Positions 1 to 10,398 of a stretch of DNA of 64,000 bases are shown here, one piece after another. Source of the DNA: Neoceratodus forsteri (Eukaryota; Chordata; Ceratodontiformes; Ceratodontidae); assembly GCA_016271365.2 (NCBI GenBank), contig JADMNL010000023.1, forward strand, positions 610,758,501 to 610,822,500, written 5' to 3'. Position numbers and translations under genes: made by a program. The notes under the pieces were generated by a model. It made no database searches and was not told the origin of the DNA. It worked only from the letters and a program-made list of their open reading frames with translations. How positions within the stretch are numbered: position 1 is the stretch's first letter; every line of letters starts with the position of its first letter.

Positions 1-25
1 GCTCTTTTTTTTTTCTTATTAGTTT

Positions 26-1000
26 TTAAATATTCTTATTTAATGATGCTGGAACTTTACCATGGTTATTGTACTTCATTCTTTCTGGGATGAAATTATT
101 TACACAGTACTCCAGTTTAAGAAATAACTTTTTCCACATTTGTTCCAGGCTATTTCCATAGACGTCTCTTGCCCAGTCCCACTTGTTTATGTACAATTTC
201 ATATCACTAAATCTAGCCCTGGTATAGCACTTAACTTTAGTTTTACTGGATTGGAGTTTCCAAGTTCCCTTTTTTGTGAACTGAACCACACTCTGGTCAC
301 TTCCCCCCAATGGTTCTCTTACTGTACATTTCACAATTTTGTTCTCAATATTGCTTAATACATGGTCCAGTGTATTATTTCCTCTAGTCCCTCCCTTCAC
401 ATGCTGTTCGAGATTATGTGTCACTACAATTTCTAAGTTTTTTATTGACTGTCGATTCTTCTGTTGATATATTCTAATCAATACTTGGGAGGTTAAAATC
501 CTCCAAGACTAATGTTCTATTACCAAGCTCATAGGTATACAGCATCTCCATGAACCTGGTATTTTCATCTGTAGTAAGAGTTGGTGATCTGTAACAGACT
601 TCCAGAACAATTTTGCTATTTTTCTTTTGATTAACTTGGACTTACAGCTGTTCAGCTTGTCCCGCAAAGCTTTTCATTTGTTCAAGCTTAATTGCCTCAA
701 GTGAGTTCTTAATATATATAGCCACATCACCTCCTTTCTTATTGGTATGATTCTTATGGAATATGTTGCAGCCAAAAATTTCTTTGCCACATTCATCTTT
801 CCGACATATTTCTGTGATGGTGCATATTTGTATATCATCTGTTCATAACATTAATTCTAATTCTTCTTTCTTATTTCCTAAACTAATTGCATTTATCAAC
901 AGTACATCCAAGTTCTCAGGGCTAGCATTACTTATCTTAGCATTACCATTATTTTTATATGCCTGGACATTAGCATGAACTACTGCTCTGATCCCCCTGT
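26..1000 (-). pseudogene. LINE ORF2 endonuclease domain, degenerate
   Basis: Minus-strand translation shows apurinic/apyrimidinic-type endonuclease blocks with stops between them: a region like ISLGNKKEELELML near 990-940, VCYRSPTL near 600-570 (the usual VYRPPS block), and VLEDFNLPSID near 510-485 (the usual GDLNMPD block, with G changed to E). Residues like PLGGSDQSVVQF follow near 310-270, where intact copies read LGTSDHRTVGF, so the catalytic H of SDH is replaced by Q. A 151-residue open stretch at 481-26 holds the C-terminal half. The domain would nick target DNA to prime reverse transcription. It is clearly inactive. Confidence 0.72.
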
Positions 1001-1120
1001 AACTTAGTTTAAATATCTGTTTATTGCATTAACTAATCCCCCCTTCAGCACTGTTGTTCTGGCTTTACTTATGTGTAAGCCAACCCTCACAAACAATGAT
1101 TCATTTGAAGCAATCCTATC

Positions 1121-1930
1121 CTAATTTCTAATAAAGTAAAAACCCTCACTCATGCTCCATCTCCATAGCCTTCCATTTAGTCTTCTTGTATTAAAATTCT
1201 TTGACTTACTTGCTCTAGGGACTGGCAATATGTTGACTATATTAACAATGCACTTTTTTTGTTTTAAAAGTCTACCACATTTTTTGAAGTCCCTTTTTTG
1301 TTCATAGAGATTTTTGCTCCCTGTTGCCACTTCCTGCCTGCTTCAGCAATCAGGAGACATCAGCATTTTCTTGTTTTGTTCCATCCTGTTCCTGGCACCC
1401 CAGAACATGGTTGTGCATGCCCATGGAGGCAAACGTGTGCTCTGTGGCTCTGGTGACAGCCACTTCCCCACACTTGGCCTAATGCCGAGTCTTCCACTGG
1501 GCTTGGCACTACCACCAAGCCTTCACTCAATGGCAGCCAGAGCCTGGGAGAATCCAGATCCCTCCCTGGGAGGAGAGAGGTTCTTGTTGGTAGCTCAGTC
1601 CAACTCCTAGCCCTCCCCACCAGCCGACCCATAGCAACTCAAGCTCATTCCTAAAACTGAGTTGCTGGTGTGGCACGAGGTGTGGCATTCAGTGCCTAAA
1701 CTCTCAGTGCCACTGGACCAGCTTTTGAAGTTCCTTTGAATTTTGAGTTCCCTTCTTTTCCCCCCATCAATTGTTCCTACGAGGACTGCAGCTATGGGTT
1801 CATTAGTATCCTCTAACATTCCATCCAAATACAATATCATATCACAGATTTCTGCTCCAGACAGGCTACTGATTGATGTTGTCTCCTTTTTAACTTTACA
1901 GTCTGTATATTTGATGACTGAATCACCCAT
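1121..1930 (-). pseudogene. CR1 ORF1 GDSL-esterase remnant split by an insertion
   Basis: At 1930 the minus strand reads MGDSVIKYTD, the GDS block I of SGNH/GDSL hydrolases, and continues through LSGAEICDMILYLDGML to VGTI at 1769, where block III (GTND) should follow. The match resumes at about 1312 with NLYEQKRDFKKCGRLLKQ and VNILPVPRASKSKNFNTR, corresponding to the SFSEVLPV region of intact copies, and ends near FYFI at about 1130. The gap between the two halves is filled by foreign DNA. Block V (DGLHLS) is not seen. In CR1 elements this esterase sits in ORF1; its exact role in retrotransposition is not settled. Confidence 0.7.
1313..1768. other. GC-rich insertion of unknown identity inside the esterase remnant
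   Basis: About 455 bases, clearly more GC-rich than the flanks, lie exactly between two halves of one esterase domain (VGTI up to 1769, NLYEQK from about 1312). I see no terminal inverted repeat, poly(A) tail or coding match. The open frames at 1314-1610 (+) and 1360-1632 (-) have no recognisable motifs. It is probably a small mobile element or a segment of one. Confidence 0.45.
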
Positions 1931-2493
1931 AACAACACTATCCCTTTGGTTTATAGTCTGTCCTCCAGAATTAGTATCTTGTGGAAGACAATTCTTTGTG
2001 ATGTTGGTAGTGAGATTAACTAGTTTATTTACTGTTTTTTCAGCTTTGACTCAATGCTCCTTCCTCTTAATCATATCCACTTGTTCTAGGCTTCTTTCTC
2101 TGTTTAAATCTTGCAAAGTTTCAAATCTATCTGATATATATATATAGCTTTGATTTTCTGATCCATTTCTTCCCATTTTATGTTTCCACATTAACTTCAA
2201 GGACAGAAAACATGTTGTTTATTTCTATTGGGGTTAATTCCATTGCATATTTCCTTCTTCTTTTCTTGCACCCTTGTACCCTGCATCATTCTGTATTTGT
2301 CAGGTTTTTTTTTTTGGTTAAATCACTGCTACCAAGAATTGTTGGAGGGTTGTGAGCAGAGCAGGACCATACCAAGTGACTTCACCACTGACTGAGCTGC
2401 CGGAGCAAGCAGAAGCATGAACACAAGGTATGAAACCTTGTGAAATAAAGCTTTTTCAATCTCAGGGGAACCATATACAGTACTTTACAAAAC

Positions 2494-2653
2494 AGTGTAT
2501 GAATGACCATACACAACAAGGTTTTGTTCCCATCTCAGGGATGAGAAGCCATCATAGAAACCTCTCGAGCTTTGTTGTCAAGGTCTGTATGATGTCATCG
2601 CATCCCTTTGATGGAAACACAGCCTTGTTGTGTATGGGCACCCATACACTATT
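2494..2653. repeat. Palindromic (foldback) element P1
   Basis: The left arm beginning near GTGTATGAATGACCATACAC pairs imperfectly with the right arm ending near 2653, for example ACACAACAAGG at about 2510 against CCTTGTTGTGTATGG at 2628-2642. The centre, near 2560-2585, contains TCTCGAGCTTTGTTGTCAAGG. A second palindrome at 8735-8871 has almost the same centre and related arms, so this is a small non-autonomous family rather than a chance hairpin. The 78-residue frame over it is an artefact. Confidence 0.75.
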
Positions 2654-3015
2654 CTATACATTTTAGCAGCTGGCCCAGAAGAAATCAGCTTCCACAACAA
2701 CCAGCATAAGTTGATCTGCCCAGAGCATGAACATGTAAATAATTATCAGTAAAATTATATAGATACAGTATACATTACTTGTATTTAGTTCATTTTGATG
2801 TCCCTTCTCGGTGCCCTATCTGGGTATAAATTAGCTGACAAACAGCAGCATGACTGAGCCATAGCAGGACTTAGGATGTTCTTATTTTGTTATGCCTGTG
2901 ACCTTTCCAGGCAGAAGTGTAAGTGTTATAGCACTTTTATTGAAATGCAGTATTCTATGAATTAGGAAAATAAAGAACAGTCTTTATATCTGATAACCAT
3001 ATGGGATACAACTAG
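2654..3015. other. No recognised feature
   Basis: AT-rich DNA between palindrome P1 and the large foldback. I see no gene, repeat unit or motif. Confidence 0.5.
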
Positions 3016-3019
3016 AGAT

Positions 3020-4050
3020 GCAGCAAAATAAAATTTTGCCAATGAAATTGCAGCAAAATTAGCAATTTTGCCACATGAAATGTTTTGCAAAACTGCGCCC
3101 GGCGCCGCCAGCCACTGCAAATCGTAAGCACCCCAACCCCCACACACACAAATCAACCCCCCACTCCCTGGTGTCTAATGGTCCCCCTGGCCAATCACCA
3201 GCCATAATTTAATTAAATAAGCACCCCCCCAAAAGTTACCTTGTCCCCTCATTTGTTTTATAAAAAAAACAAACAAAAACAAATTCAACCCCCACTCCCT
3301 GGTGTCTAGTAGACCCCCCACAACACCACCCCATCATTAGCTAGCAGTACCCACAATGCTCCCCCAGTATCCCAATCAGGCCACTGGCACAGTCCTCTAC
3401 TCACCTCCATGGCAGGCAGGCTGATTGAGTGCTTGAATGAATGAGTGTGGATGCGCTCATTCATTCAAGTGCTCAGTCATGCTCAGTCAGGCTGACGGCC
3501 ATGGAGGTGAGTGGAGGGCTATACTGATGGCTCAATCAGGGTACTGGTGGAACTGGTTGGGTGCTGCTGGCTAATGATGGGGTGGGGTGGGTGGTCCACT
3601 AGACACCAGGGAGTGGGGGTTGAACTTTTTTTTAAATAAAACAAATAAGGGAGCCAGGGTAACTGACGGGTGCTTATTTAACTAAATTATGGCTCGTGAT
3701 TGGCCAGGGGACCACTGGACACCAGGGAAAACAATTTAGCCCAGGAAGCAGCCAGGAGGACATTGGAGCCACTAGACATCAGGGAGAACTTTGGTCAGTG
3801 CCCACTACATTTTGCCATGGGAGATGAAATTACTCACACAGGAGGCAAGCTTTCACTGAGAATGGTGAAAATTTGCCCGTGGGTGGTGAAACTTTGCCTT
3901 GCCCGTGAGTGACATTCTCCTGGCTTGGGGGCAAAATTTCACTCGCAACAAAGGGTGAAATTTTGCCTTTCACCCAGCAAAGTATTTTGCGAAATGCACT
4001 AATTAGACAAAATATTTTGCTGAATGAAATTTTCCAATTTCACACAACAT
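3020..4050. repeat. Large foldback element, about 1 kb, near-palindromic
   Basis: The left arm (about 3140-3445) and right arm (about 3460-3735) are inverted copies. CTCCCTGGTGTCTA, CCCCTGGCCAATCAC, CATAATTTA followed by AAATAAGCAC, CCCCATCATTAGC and CTCACCTCCATGGC all reappear in reverse complement, in the same order from the centre out. The centre at about 3440-3475 is a hairpin of GAATGAATGAG with CTCATTCATTC. Outer flanks on both sides (3020-3110, 3940-4050) are rich in CAAAATTTTGC-like words, which suggests that the element extends to roughly 3020 and 4050. No coding capacity is seen; the two short frames at 3700-4160 are chance. The motif CTAGACACCAGGGA recurs near 60.9 kb. Confidence 0.85.
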
Positions 4051-5425
4051 TAGTTACAATCTTATTAAAAAGGGAACATCTGTTCTGGAAAGGTCAGTCA
4101 TCACTACCAGAACCCTACACAGATCACCCACTTGCTGATGTAGCTAGCAATTTTCCTTGAATTTTACAGAGATTGCAGTATAACCTAGCAGTAAGGAATA
4201 AATAATAACATGAGATCAAAACAGGGTATGAGCCCATTGTTGTTGCCATGAAACACAGGCTACTGGATAAATGACAGTCACATGCTTTATGAAAAAAATA
4301 ATCCTTTGGTTCATACATGCTGCATGTACATATGGTAATTATAGAATGATGTACCAGTGGCAGCATGGGTTAATCTACTGTAGTTGCCTTTGATTGTTTT
4401 AGAGCTGAAATGGTAGTTGCCTTATTGGTAGTCTTGTGCTGTAACTTACTCGTGCAGTACTTGAACCACAACACCTTTTGTTTACTTTGTCCATTTGCTA
4501 ACAGGATGCAAAACACATTTGTTGTTGTTGTTTTAAGGTGTGCATTCTGGGCTGTATGAGAAGACACTGTGAAGGAACATCAAAATGAACAAAAGGCAAA
4601 TTACACATACTGTATTATGTAATTTTAAAGGTAAATATTTACATGTTTGTATTCCAAGGTTCTTTCAATTTAATAACATTTTGAATTTGAGGAACATATT
4701 ACTGAAATAGATATTGGTATTAGGCATTGAAAACTGACATGAGATTGACCGATACTGGTATATTTGTTGTGATTGAAATGTGATTGTCAACTGTAAAGCA
4801 CTGATATGTTTGGATTCTGTGATTCTAAAAACAGGAAGAATGTTCTGGTTTTATGCTTAGTAACTGACTGCAAATAGGTCCACAAGACATATCTGTTTAA
4901 TTGTCTTCTGCAGACTGTACTGTATGCAGAAACTATCTGGGCCAACATGAGAGATTAATTATTTATTCATGCCTTCTTACTGACAGAAAAGGAGACTGTG
5001 GTATAGATAACATCTTAGTGTTTCTTTAAATATGTATTAAACCTGCACTTTTAAATATAATATTTGCTGAATAGCTTTTATTTTGCAAGAATACAGTCAA
5101 TAACGAATATAGGGCCAACTTAAAGGACATAAATTAAAATCAACTGAATAGTAATGCCTTTTACATTTAGCATATTCAACACATGGCCTGCTGTGAAAAT
5201 GAAGCAGTTAAATGTTGTGTTTCATTAATTTTTTTTCTTAATGTATCCAGCCACATCCTCCTCATATTCGGCCTGAGCCTACATAGTCTCAATCCATCTA
5301 TTTGTTTCACTGTTACCGTTATGCAAACAGTGTTTCTCTTGGCATGAAAACAATGCCTTATGAATTAAAAAAGAAAGGATTGGGATGTACATGTACCATG
5401 CCATCCATCTCTGATACATGTTATT
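4051..5425. other. No recognised feature
   Basis: AT-rich sequence of about 1.4 kb with no long open frame, no splice-bounded coding stretch and no clear repeat. Any ancient element here is too decayed to name. Confidence 0.45.
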
Positions 5426-5426
5426 A

Positions 5427-5458
5427 GATGGATGGATGGATAGACAGACAGACAAATA
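5427..5458. repeat. Tetranucleotide microsatellite (GATG/GACA)
   Basis: Short run of GATGGATGGATGGATAGACAGACAGACA. Confidence 0.9.
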
Positions 5459-6197
5459 GTTTTTCTGTGACAGTTGAAGGAACTGTAGTAGGTTATCCAG
5501 ACTAAATTTACTGCACAATAAAAAGTTTGTTTTCCAAAATATTTTGCGCAGGTCAAATCTTGTGACATTTCAAGACTAGCTATGCACATTAACATATGGT
5601 ACTTTAATTAGGTGTTATCCTATTTCTAATTTAATTTCCAATTTTTCATTCCAGTAAGATGTTTAACACATCTTGGTAAGCTATCCAAAGGTCTGCCTAA
5701 AAAGCATTTAGGTACTATATATCCGACTGAACACATTGTGCCTTTTTATGACATTGTTGAGCTTATCATAATAGCAGATGTACAATGTAACAAACACAGC
5801 AATTGTAAGTTCTTTGTGGCCTTTTGGGAGCTTTTTAAAGAACACAGTGAAATATGTTATTATGTGAACTATTTAATAAATCAATAACATGAGGAAATAA
5901 AAACATCTAGAAAACATTTAAATTAAACTAAGTGCAATAAATATTGTGTAAGCCTTTTGTTTAAGTAACTGTGCACTTTTTTAATTGTATTTAAAAATAA
6001 AATGTCAAGATAAGAGGATATAAAAAGAAAGAGAGAGTGAAAGAAACATACACACTCATGTACACCCACATACTGTAAAATAAATTATCTTTTGCTCTCC
6101 TAGTTATGTACAGTTGAAACTGTTTCTTTCTCCTCTGGATTTTGATGTATTTTCTGTCTTTCCTCTTTTATGGAATTCTTCATTATAAAAATAATAA
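5459..6197. other. No recognised feature
   Basis: AT-rich DNA without a recognised gene or mobile-element motif. A short purine run (AAAGAGAGAGTGAAAG) lies near 6025. Confidence 0.45.
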
Positions 6198-6405
6198 ACA
6201 CTAATGCAGTATAGCACAGTGGGTTAAGGCTCTGACCTGCAGATCTGGAAACCTGGGTTTGAATCCCACAGCTGCCTAGATGCATACTGTGTGAACCTAC
6301 CTGGGCAAGTCACTTAACTTCCTTGTGCTCCCGGGTCACATCTAGAAACAAGCTTTGGCTTAGTGTGCTTCTCCTGTTTAAACAATGTTCCCTTTCCATT
6401 TTTTT
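6198..6405 (+). mobile_element. tRNA-derived SINE with MIR/CORE-like centre
   Basis: An A box (TAGCACAGTGG, 6212-6222) and a B box (GGTTTGAATCC, 6256-6266) are spaced 33 bases apart, as in an internal RNA polymerase III promoter. They are followed by a CORE-SINE/MIR-like segment, ACTGTGTGAACCTACCTGGG then CAAGTCACTTAACTTCC (about 6285-6322). The 3' part runs to about 6405. A second, more decayed copy at about 54500-54672 shares both the core and the 3' part. It is not a tRNA gene: the 3' half of a cloverleaf is missing and a SINE core follows the B box. Confidence 0.85.
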
Positions 6406-6950
6406 AATCTGCATTAAAGGACTCCAAAAGTACGATTGCCTCATGTTTGGGAGATACATTATTCAGTGAAAGCTCCCATTTGCTAATGTATAAGCCAAAT
6501 GCTGAATTTTAGTAAATTAGATGAAGGTTAGTATAGAAAGATTGTGACTGACCTTTTGTTACAAACTAAAATCCTGTGTGGTACAGTATGTTTATAGCCT
6601 AGTAATTATTATGCCTTTAAATGTACATTACAATACTACTTTAATTATTATTGTGTTTTAATATGGCATGCACAATAAAGCTGAACAAATCATCCAATCT
6701 TTTATTGCAGAACACAGCAGGCATTGTCAAGGCAAAAGAAAAATTATAAAGACAACATGTAAGAAAAAAAAAATCCTTTTCAAAATTGAGTTATTGCAGG
6801 ATGTGTCAATGAAGGGCTTTGGGGGAAAACACAAAACAAAACAAAAAAAAGGATGTTTCATTGAGAGAAAAACATGCAAAACCAAAAAGATATGGGATGA
6901 ATATTAATATGCAGAAGGAGTACTTTTATTTATCTAGCCCACAGCATATA
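6406..6950. other. No recognised feature
   Basis: AT-rich DNA. The two short frames at 6668-7001 are A-rich and have no known motif. Confidence 0.45.
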
Positions 6951-6951
6951 C

Positions 6952-6995
6952 ATCTCTCTCTCTCTCACTCACACACACACACACACACACACACA
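6952..6995. repeat. Compound microsatellite (CT)n(CA)n
   Basis: A TCTCTC run is followed by about 13 CA units. Confidence 0.95.
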
Positions 6996-8160
6996 TTTTA
7001 AAGAAGATTTATCTGTTACTGTTCAAATATATTTTCAGGTGACCAATGTACAATTTGCACTCTTCCATCTCATCTTATCTCACAGGGCAGCCAGAAAAGA
7101 TTCCCATTTTAAAAGAGCAACCTATATTTTTGGGGAGGTCCTGTAAATGATTTGAGACTAATACATGTTTCTTTAACTAAAAACAGAAAAAGAAAATATA
7201 AGAAATATAAGTGCCAGTCGTATAATGCTGTGGCCTAAGCTATAAAGGTTATTAACAAGTGTGCATCCAGAATGGAAATTAATTTATTTGGCTGTTTCTT
7301 TTACTCTATTTTGAGATACATGTATTATTATGATGAAAAAAGGGATTTCCTAATCCTTTAGGGAAACACATTCAATCTATTTTCTATGTATTTAAATCCC
7401 TAGATTATGCTATATTTTTTTTGGGGGGGGTGCATTCTATATAGTTATTTTCTTATTATTTAAATAGATCTGATTAGAGTGTGTGATTGCATTTATTTAT
7501 TTTTAATAAAAAGTTAAGGTTAGCAAAAACTGAGACCAATGCATGCATGCATGCACGTGCATACACACACACACACACACTTAATATTCACTCTGAATGT
7601 CATAATTTTTACTTGGATATAATCATTTCTAAGGCAACTTTCTTTAATCCCAAAATAATAAACAATGCTTTTCCTATGACAGTATATGGGATAGACAATG
7701 GCTTAGCCCAACATATTCAGTTTTATTTCTTGAGTAAGGGAGCAGTCCATAACTCAGTTATGGGAAGAGCACCAGCAAATCATGGAAGCCCTGTTACTGC
7801 ACAAGTGGTGGTAAAGTGTGTATTTTGAGCAAAGATAAGCCATTCCAAAGTGTTACCTTTTAAACTATTTGTGTGACAATATGACAATTTCTCTTTGAAT
7901 TCAGCAGCTAGCCTCATAGCAGAACAGTGCTATTGTGATGTCACCAGCATTGTGAAAGCTGCTCTCTGATTAATTCTGAAAAAAATACCTCCAGCTGAAG
8001 ATTGATTGTGACACATGTAATCTTTAAAATACATGACTGTGACATAAGTAACCCATAACAAATTGATTGACATGCAACATATAAAATTCATTATTATTTT
8101 AGAGACTGCACATATCAACATAACTATTTTGTAATATATGGATATTTAAAATAATACTAT
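6996..8160. other. AT-rich DNA with one more CA microsatellite
   Basis: Nothing coding is recognised. An ATGC/CA compound microsatellite lies at about 7541-7580. The 113-residue frame at 7487-7828 runs across that microsatellite and has no family match that I can see. Confidence 0.5.
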
Positions 8161-8194
8161 TGAAAAGCATATAAAAATTTCCAGTAATACACCG

Positions 8195-8290
8195 GAGCCA
8201 AAGTGATAATACCATCATTGGCTAGTGATGATACTATCGTTCGGAGCTCATAATACTATTGTTTGAGCTCTGAACAATAGTATTATCACA
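8195..8290. repeat. Nested hairpin of ATACTATTG units
   Basis: Bases 8250-8263 (ATAATACTATTGTT) pair perfectly with 8273-8286 (AACAATAGTATTAT) around a nine-base loop containing GAGCTC. Just upstream, diverged versions of the same word occur (GATAATACCATCATTGG, GATGATACTATCGTTCGGAGCTC), so the hairpin appears built from three or four related units. No gene is associated with it. Confidence 0.75.
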
Positions 8291-8299
8291 AAAGTTCAA

Positions 8300-8610
8300 C
8301 AGTGCAAACTCAAGATCGTAGGCGGCTTCCTGACATCCCCAAAGCTGTGCGTGGTGACATTGGTAAAACTGCACCTTCTGTTTGGATGCGCTTTCTTTGT
8401 GGGCGGATCAATAATTTCAAAAAACATGGCGGGTGTCTCTCGCTTAGCGAGAGAAAATTGTTCCTTCGGTTCACTACTCCTACTTGGAGTCTGACTAAGT
8501 GACCACAGAAACCATCGCTCGCGAAAAAAAAAGTTGTTACCGCTGTTTCGTTTAGCAGTTTAGCACTGCACAGTTTAGCGGTTTGAATTTTTTTTAAGTT
8601 TTCCATGTTG
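8300..8610. other. Short CpG-bearing island in AT-rich DNA
   Basis: About 300 bases with many more CpG dinucleotides than either flank. It includes a perfect hairpin CTCTCGCT-T-AGCGAGAG at about 8437-8453 and a repeated TTTAGC(A/G)GTTT word near 8552-8584. Frames of 66 (+) and 98 (-) residues cover it but have no recognisable domain. It could be a recent unmethylated insertion or a small RNA-derived repeat; I cannot say which. Confidence 0.4.
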
Positions 8611-8734
8611 CCACAATCACTGGCTCCTTCTCACATGAAAATCACCTCAGCACCTCATTCGAAGATTCCTCATTCTTTGGCAAAGGAAAGCACTGACAAT
8701 TTCCTCACTTTCATATATTACAAAAAATAACAAA

Positions 8735-8871
8735 TACATTCTTGTGTTACAAGGCAGTTCTTCATCTCGAGGATCTGGGGGCACTTGAAACGTCTCGAGC
8801 TTTGCTCTTGAGGTTTACTGTGCCTCCAGATCCTCTCGATGAATTACTGCCTTGTAATACACCAGAATGTA
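8735..8871. repeat. Palindromic (foldback) element P2, 137 bp
   Basis: The left end TACATTCTTGTGTTACAAGG pairs with the right end CCTTGTAATACACCAGAATG through almost the full length. The centre, 8790-8818, reads TCTCGAGCTTTGCTCTTGAGG. It is related to P1 at 2494-2653 by this centre and by arm words such as CAAGG...GTTC...CATCTC. It is probably a MITE-like non-autonomous element. Confidence 0.8.
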
Positions 8872-9478
8872 TCTATTATTCTATTTATCTTTGCACTTTC
8901 ATTCCACTAGTGTTGTATTCCATAATATGCCTTATTGATCATCTAAAAACCATTACAATTTCAATATAACAAAACAGAGTAAAAAACACTGAGCATGTAT
9001 TGAGGAATAAGAAAAAATAGGTAATCAAAGAGTAGTAACAAAAGAGAATTATAAGGCTGAGAGCAAATAATATTAGATAGAATAGCCTTGATTATGATGT
9101 GCTATTTCACACATCTGCTCAGTATGGCTTCTTTGAAAAAAATAGATCAATGTAACAAAGTCAGTGGACCTGCTCAAGTAAACAGCAGCAAAACAATTAG
9201 CCTAGAAGAGAGAAACAGAAAGAAGCCATCCGCTTTCTTAACTAGTGATTTTTACTTTTTTTTTTAAACAAATATGGCTCCAAGGTAGAGTATGTATTAA
9301 TTTCATGTCCGAAAGCCAGGGACTAAGTGATATTGTTTTAGAACATTTAAATCACTCTTCTTTGCCAAATCCAAAAAACAATTTTCTTTATTATGGGTGC
9401 ACAAGTACAAAGAAAAAAAAATACAAGAAATAACAGCAATTGGTCTGACTACTTACAGTTGTTTCATAAATGCACTGA
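8872..9478. other. No recognised feature
   Basis: AT-rich DNA with no gene or repeat recognised. Confidence 0.45.
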
Positions 9479-9479
9479 A

Positions 9480-9800
9480 AGGTGATGTTGCAGTCACTGC
9501 ACAAATTCCTATTTTGGGGGGATTTAAAAATGTTCAATTATTGGGTTCATGAGGTGGGGTCATAAGAAGACCATGTTAAAAACTGTGTGTAAAAATATGG
9601 TGAAATGGTAATATTATGAGTAAACATCAAAATATTTCAGCGTTCACTCATAACTTCACTAATTTTCAATATTTTAACTCCAAACTTTCAACATACCATT
9701 TTATTTTCACACCATCTCATAAACATGATAGGTGTCCAGTTTTGAAATCCTGGATGAGGTATGTTTTTGCACTTGTGGTGTAAAATAACATTTTGGCCAG
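9480..9800. repeat. Foldback repeat of the 'TTCATGAGGTGGGGT' family
   Basis: The left arm (about 9525-9640) contains TTCATGAGGTGGGGTCATAA, then CCATGTTAAAAACTG, ATGGTGAAATGGTAATATTA and ATGAGTAAACATCAAAATAT. The right arm (about 9645-9760) is its inverted copy. The same words make up the alternating array at 57.96-59.2 kb, so this is a dispersed family. There are no coding features. Confidence 0.75.
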
Positions 9801-10398
9801 TATTCTATAAATGCCACATATCATGATTATAAGAAGGAGTAATAAAATAATTACAGTATCTTGAAAAGATGGGGTCAAAAAATAAAATGACCATTATTAA
9901 GAAACATTGTGTGTAGCTCCAGCCTTTGTACCAGTGGATAGTGCTTTATTATTCTGTGCTGGTGTGCTAAGTTCAGGGGCAAGATCAGTAAGCTAGCTGG
10001 ATGGGATGAGGCTTGCGAAAGGGTGCTGTTTTGTCACATCACCCCCATCCAGGTAAGGGAAGATATAGGGCTGTCTGCACATAACCAAGTATCATATAGT
10101 AATGAAAACTCTTCAGTTGGCTTAGGGCCCTGCACCGCTGCACCCATGGGTGTCAGAGTGCTCTGTACTTTGGCTGAGAGACAGACTTTTTATCCTGTGC
10201 ATCTGTATTTGTGGTCACATGGAAGCACAATGAACTCTAGACATCTGTTGCTGCAGGGGCCATACACTTTCCTAGGTGGACAGAGACTTCCCTTGGTGCA
10301 GGACCCAGAGGGATCTGCAGATCCATATCTGTTCTCATAGGTTCTAAAGGGATCTGTGTTCATGAGGATATGAATCCACTGTCTCAAAAAGGAAATTC
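9801..10398. other. No recognised feature
   Basis: Mixed-composition DNA between two repeats. The overlapping frames at 10023-10340 (+) and 10190-10531 (-) have no motifs. Confidence 0.4.

Larger units (their letters stand above)
1..2270 (-). mobile_element. Old CR1-like LINE fragment (esterase ORF1 + EN), minus strand
   Basis: Reading the minus strand from about 2270 down to 1 gives, in order, a GDSL-type esterase remnant and then the endonuclease domain, which is the gene order of CR1 elements (ORF1 esterase, ORF2 EN-RT). The RT lies beyond the left edge of the window. The sequence is more diverged than the other CR1 copies here and AT-rich. It is interrupted at about 1313-1768 by unrelated GC-rich DNA. 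The exact 5' limit is uncertain: a T-run near 2306 and the loss of recognisable coding sequence mark it only roughly. Confidence 0.75.

Noticed and set aside
1314..1632. 98- and 90-residue frames in the GC-rich insert
   Set aside because: They overlap on opposite strands, have no motif, and sit in an insertion inside a LINE remnant.
6212..6266. tRNA gene suggested by A and B boxes
   Set aside because: The sequence after the B box is a SINE core, not the 3' half of a tRNA, and a second copy has the same extended structure.
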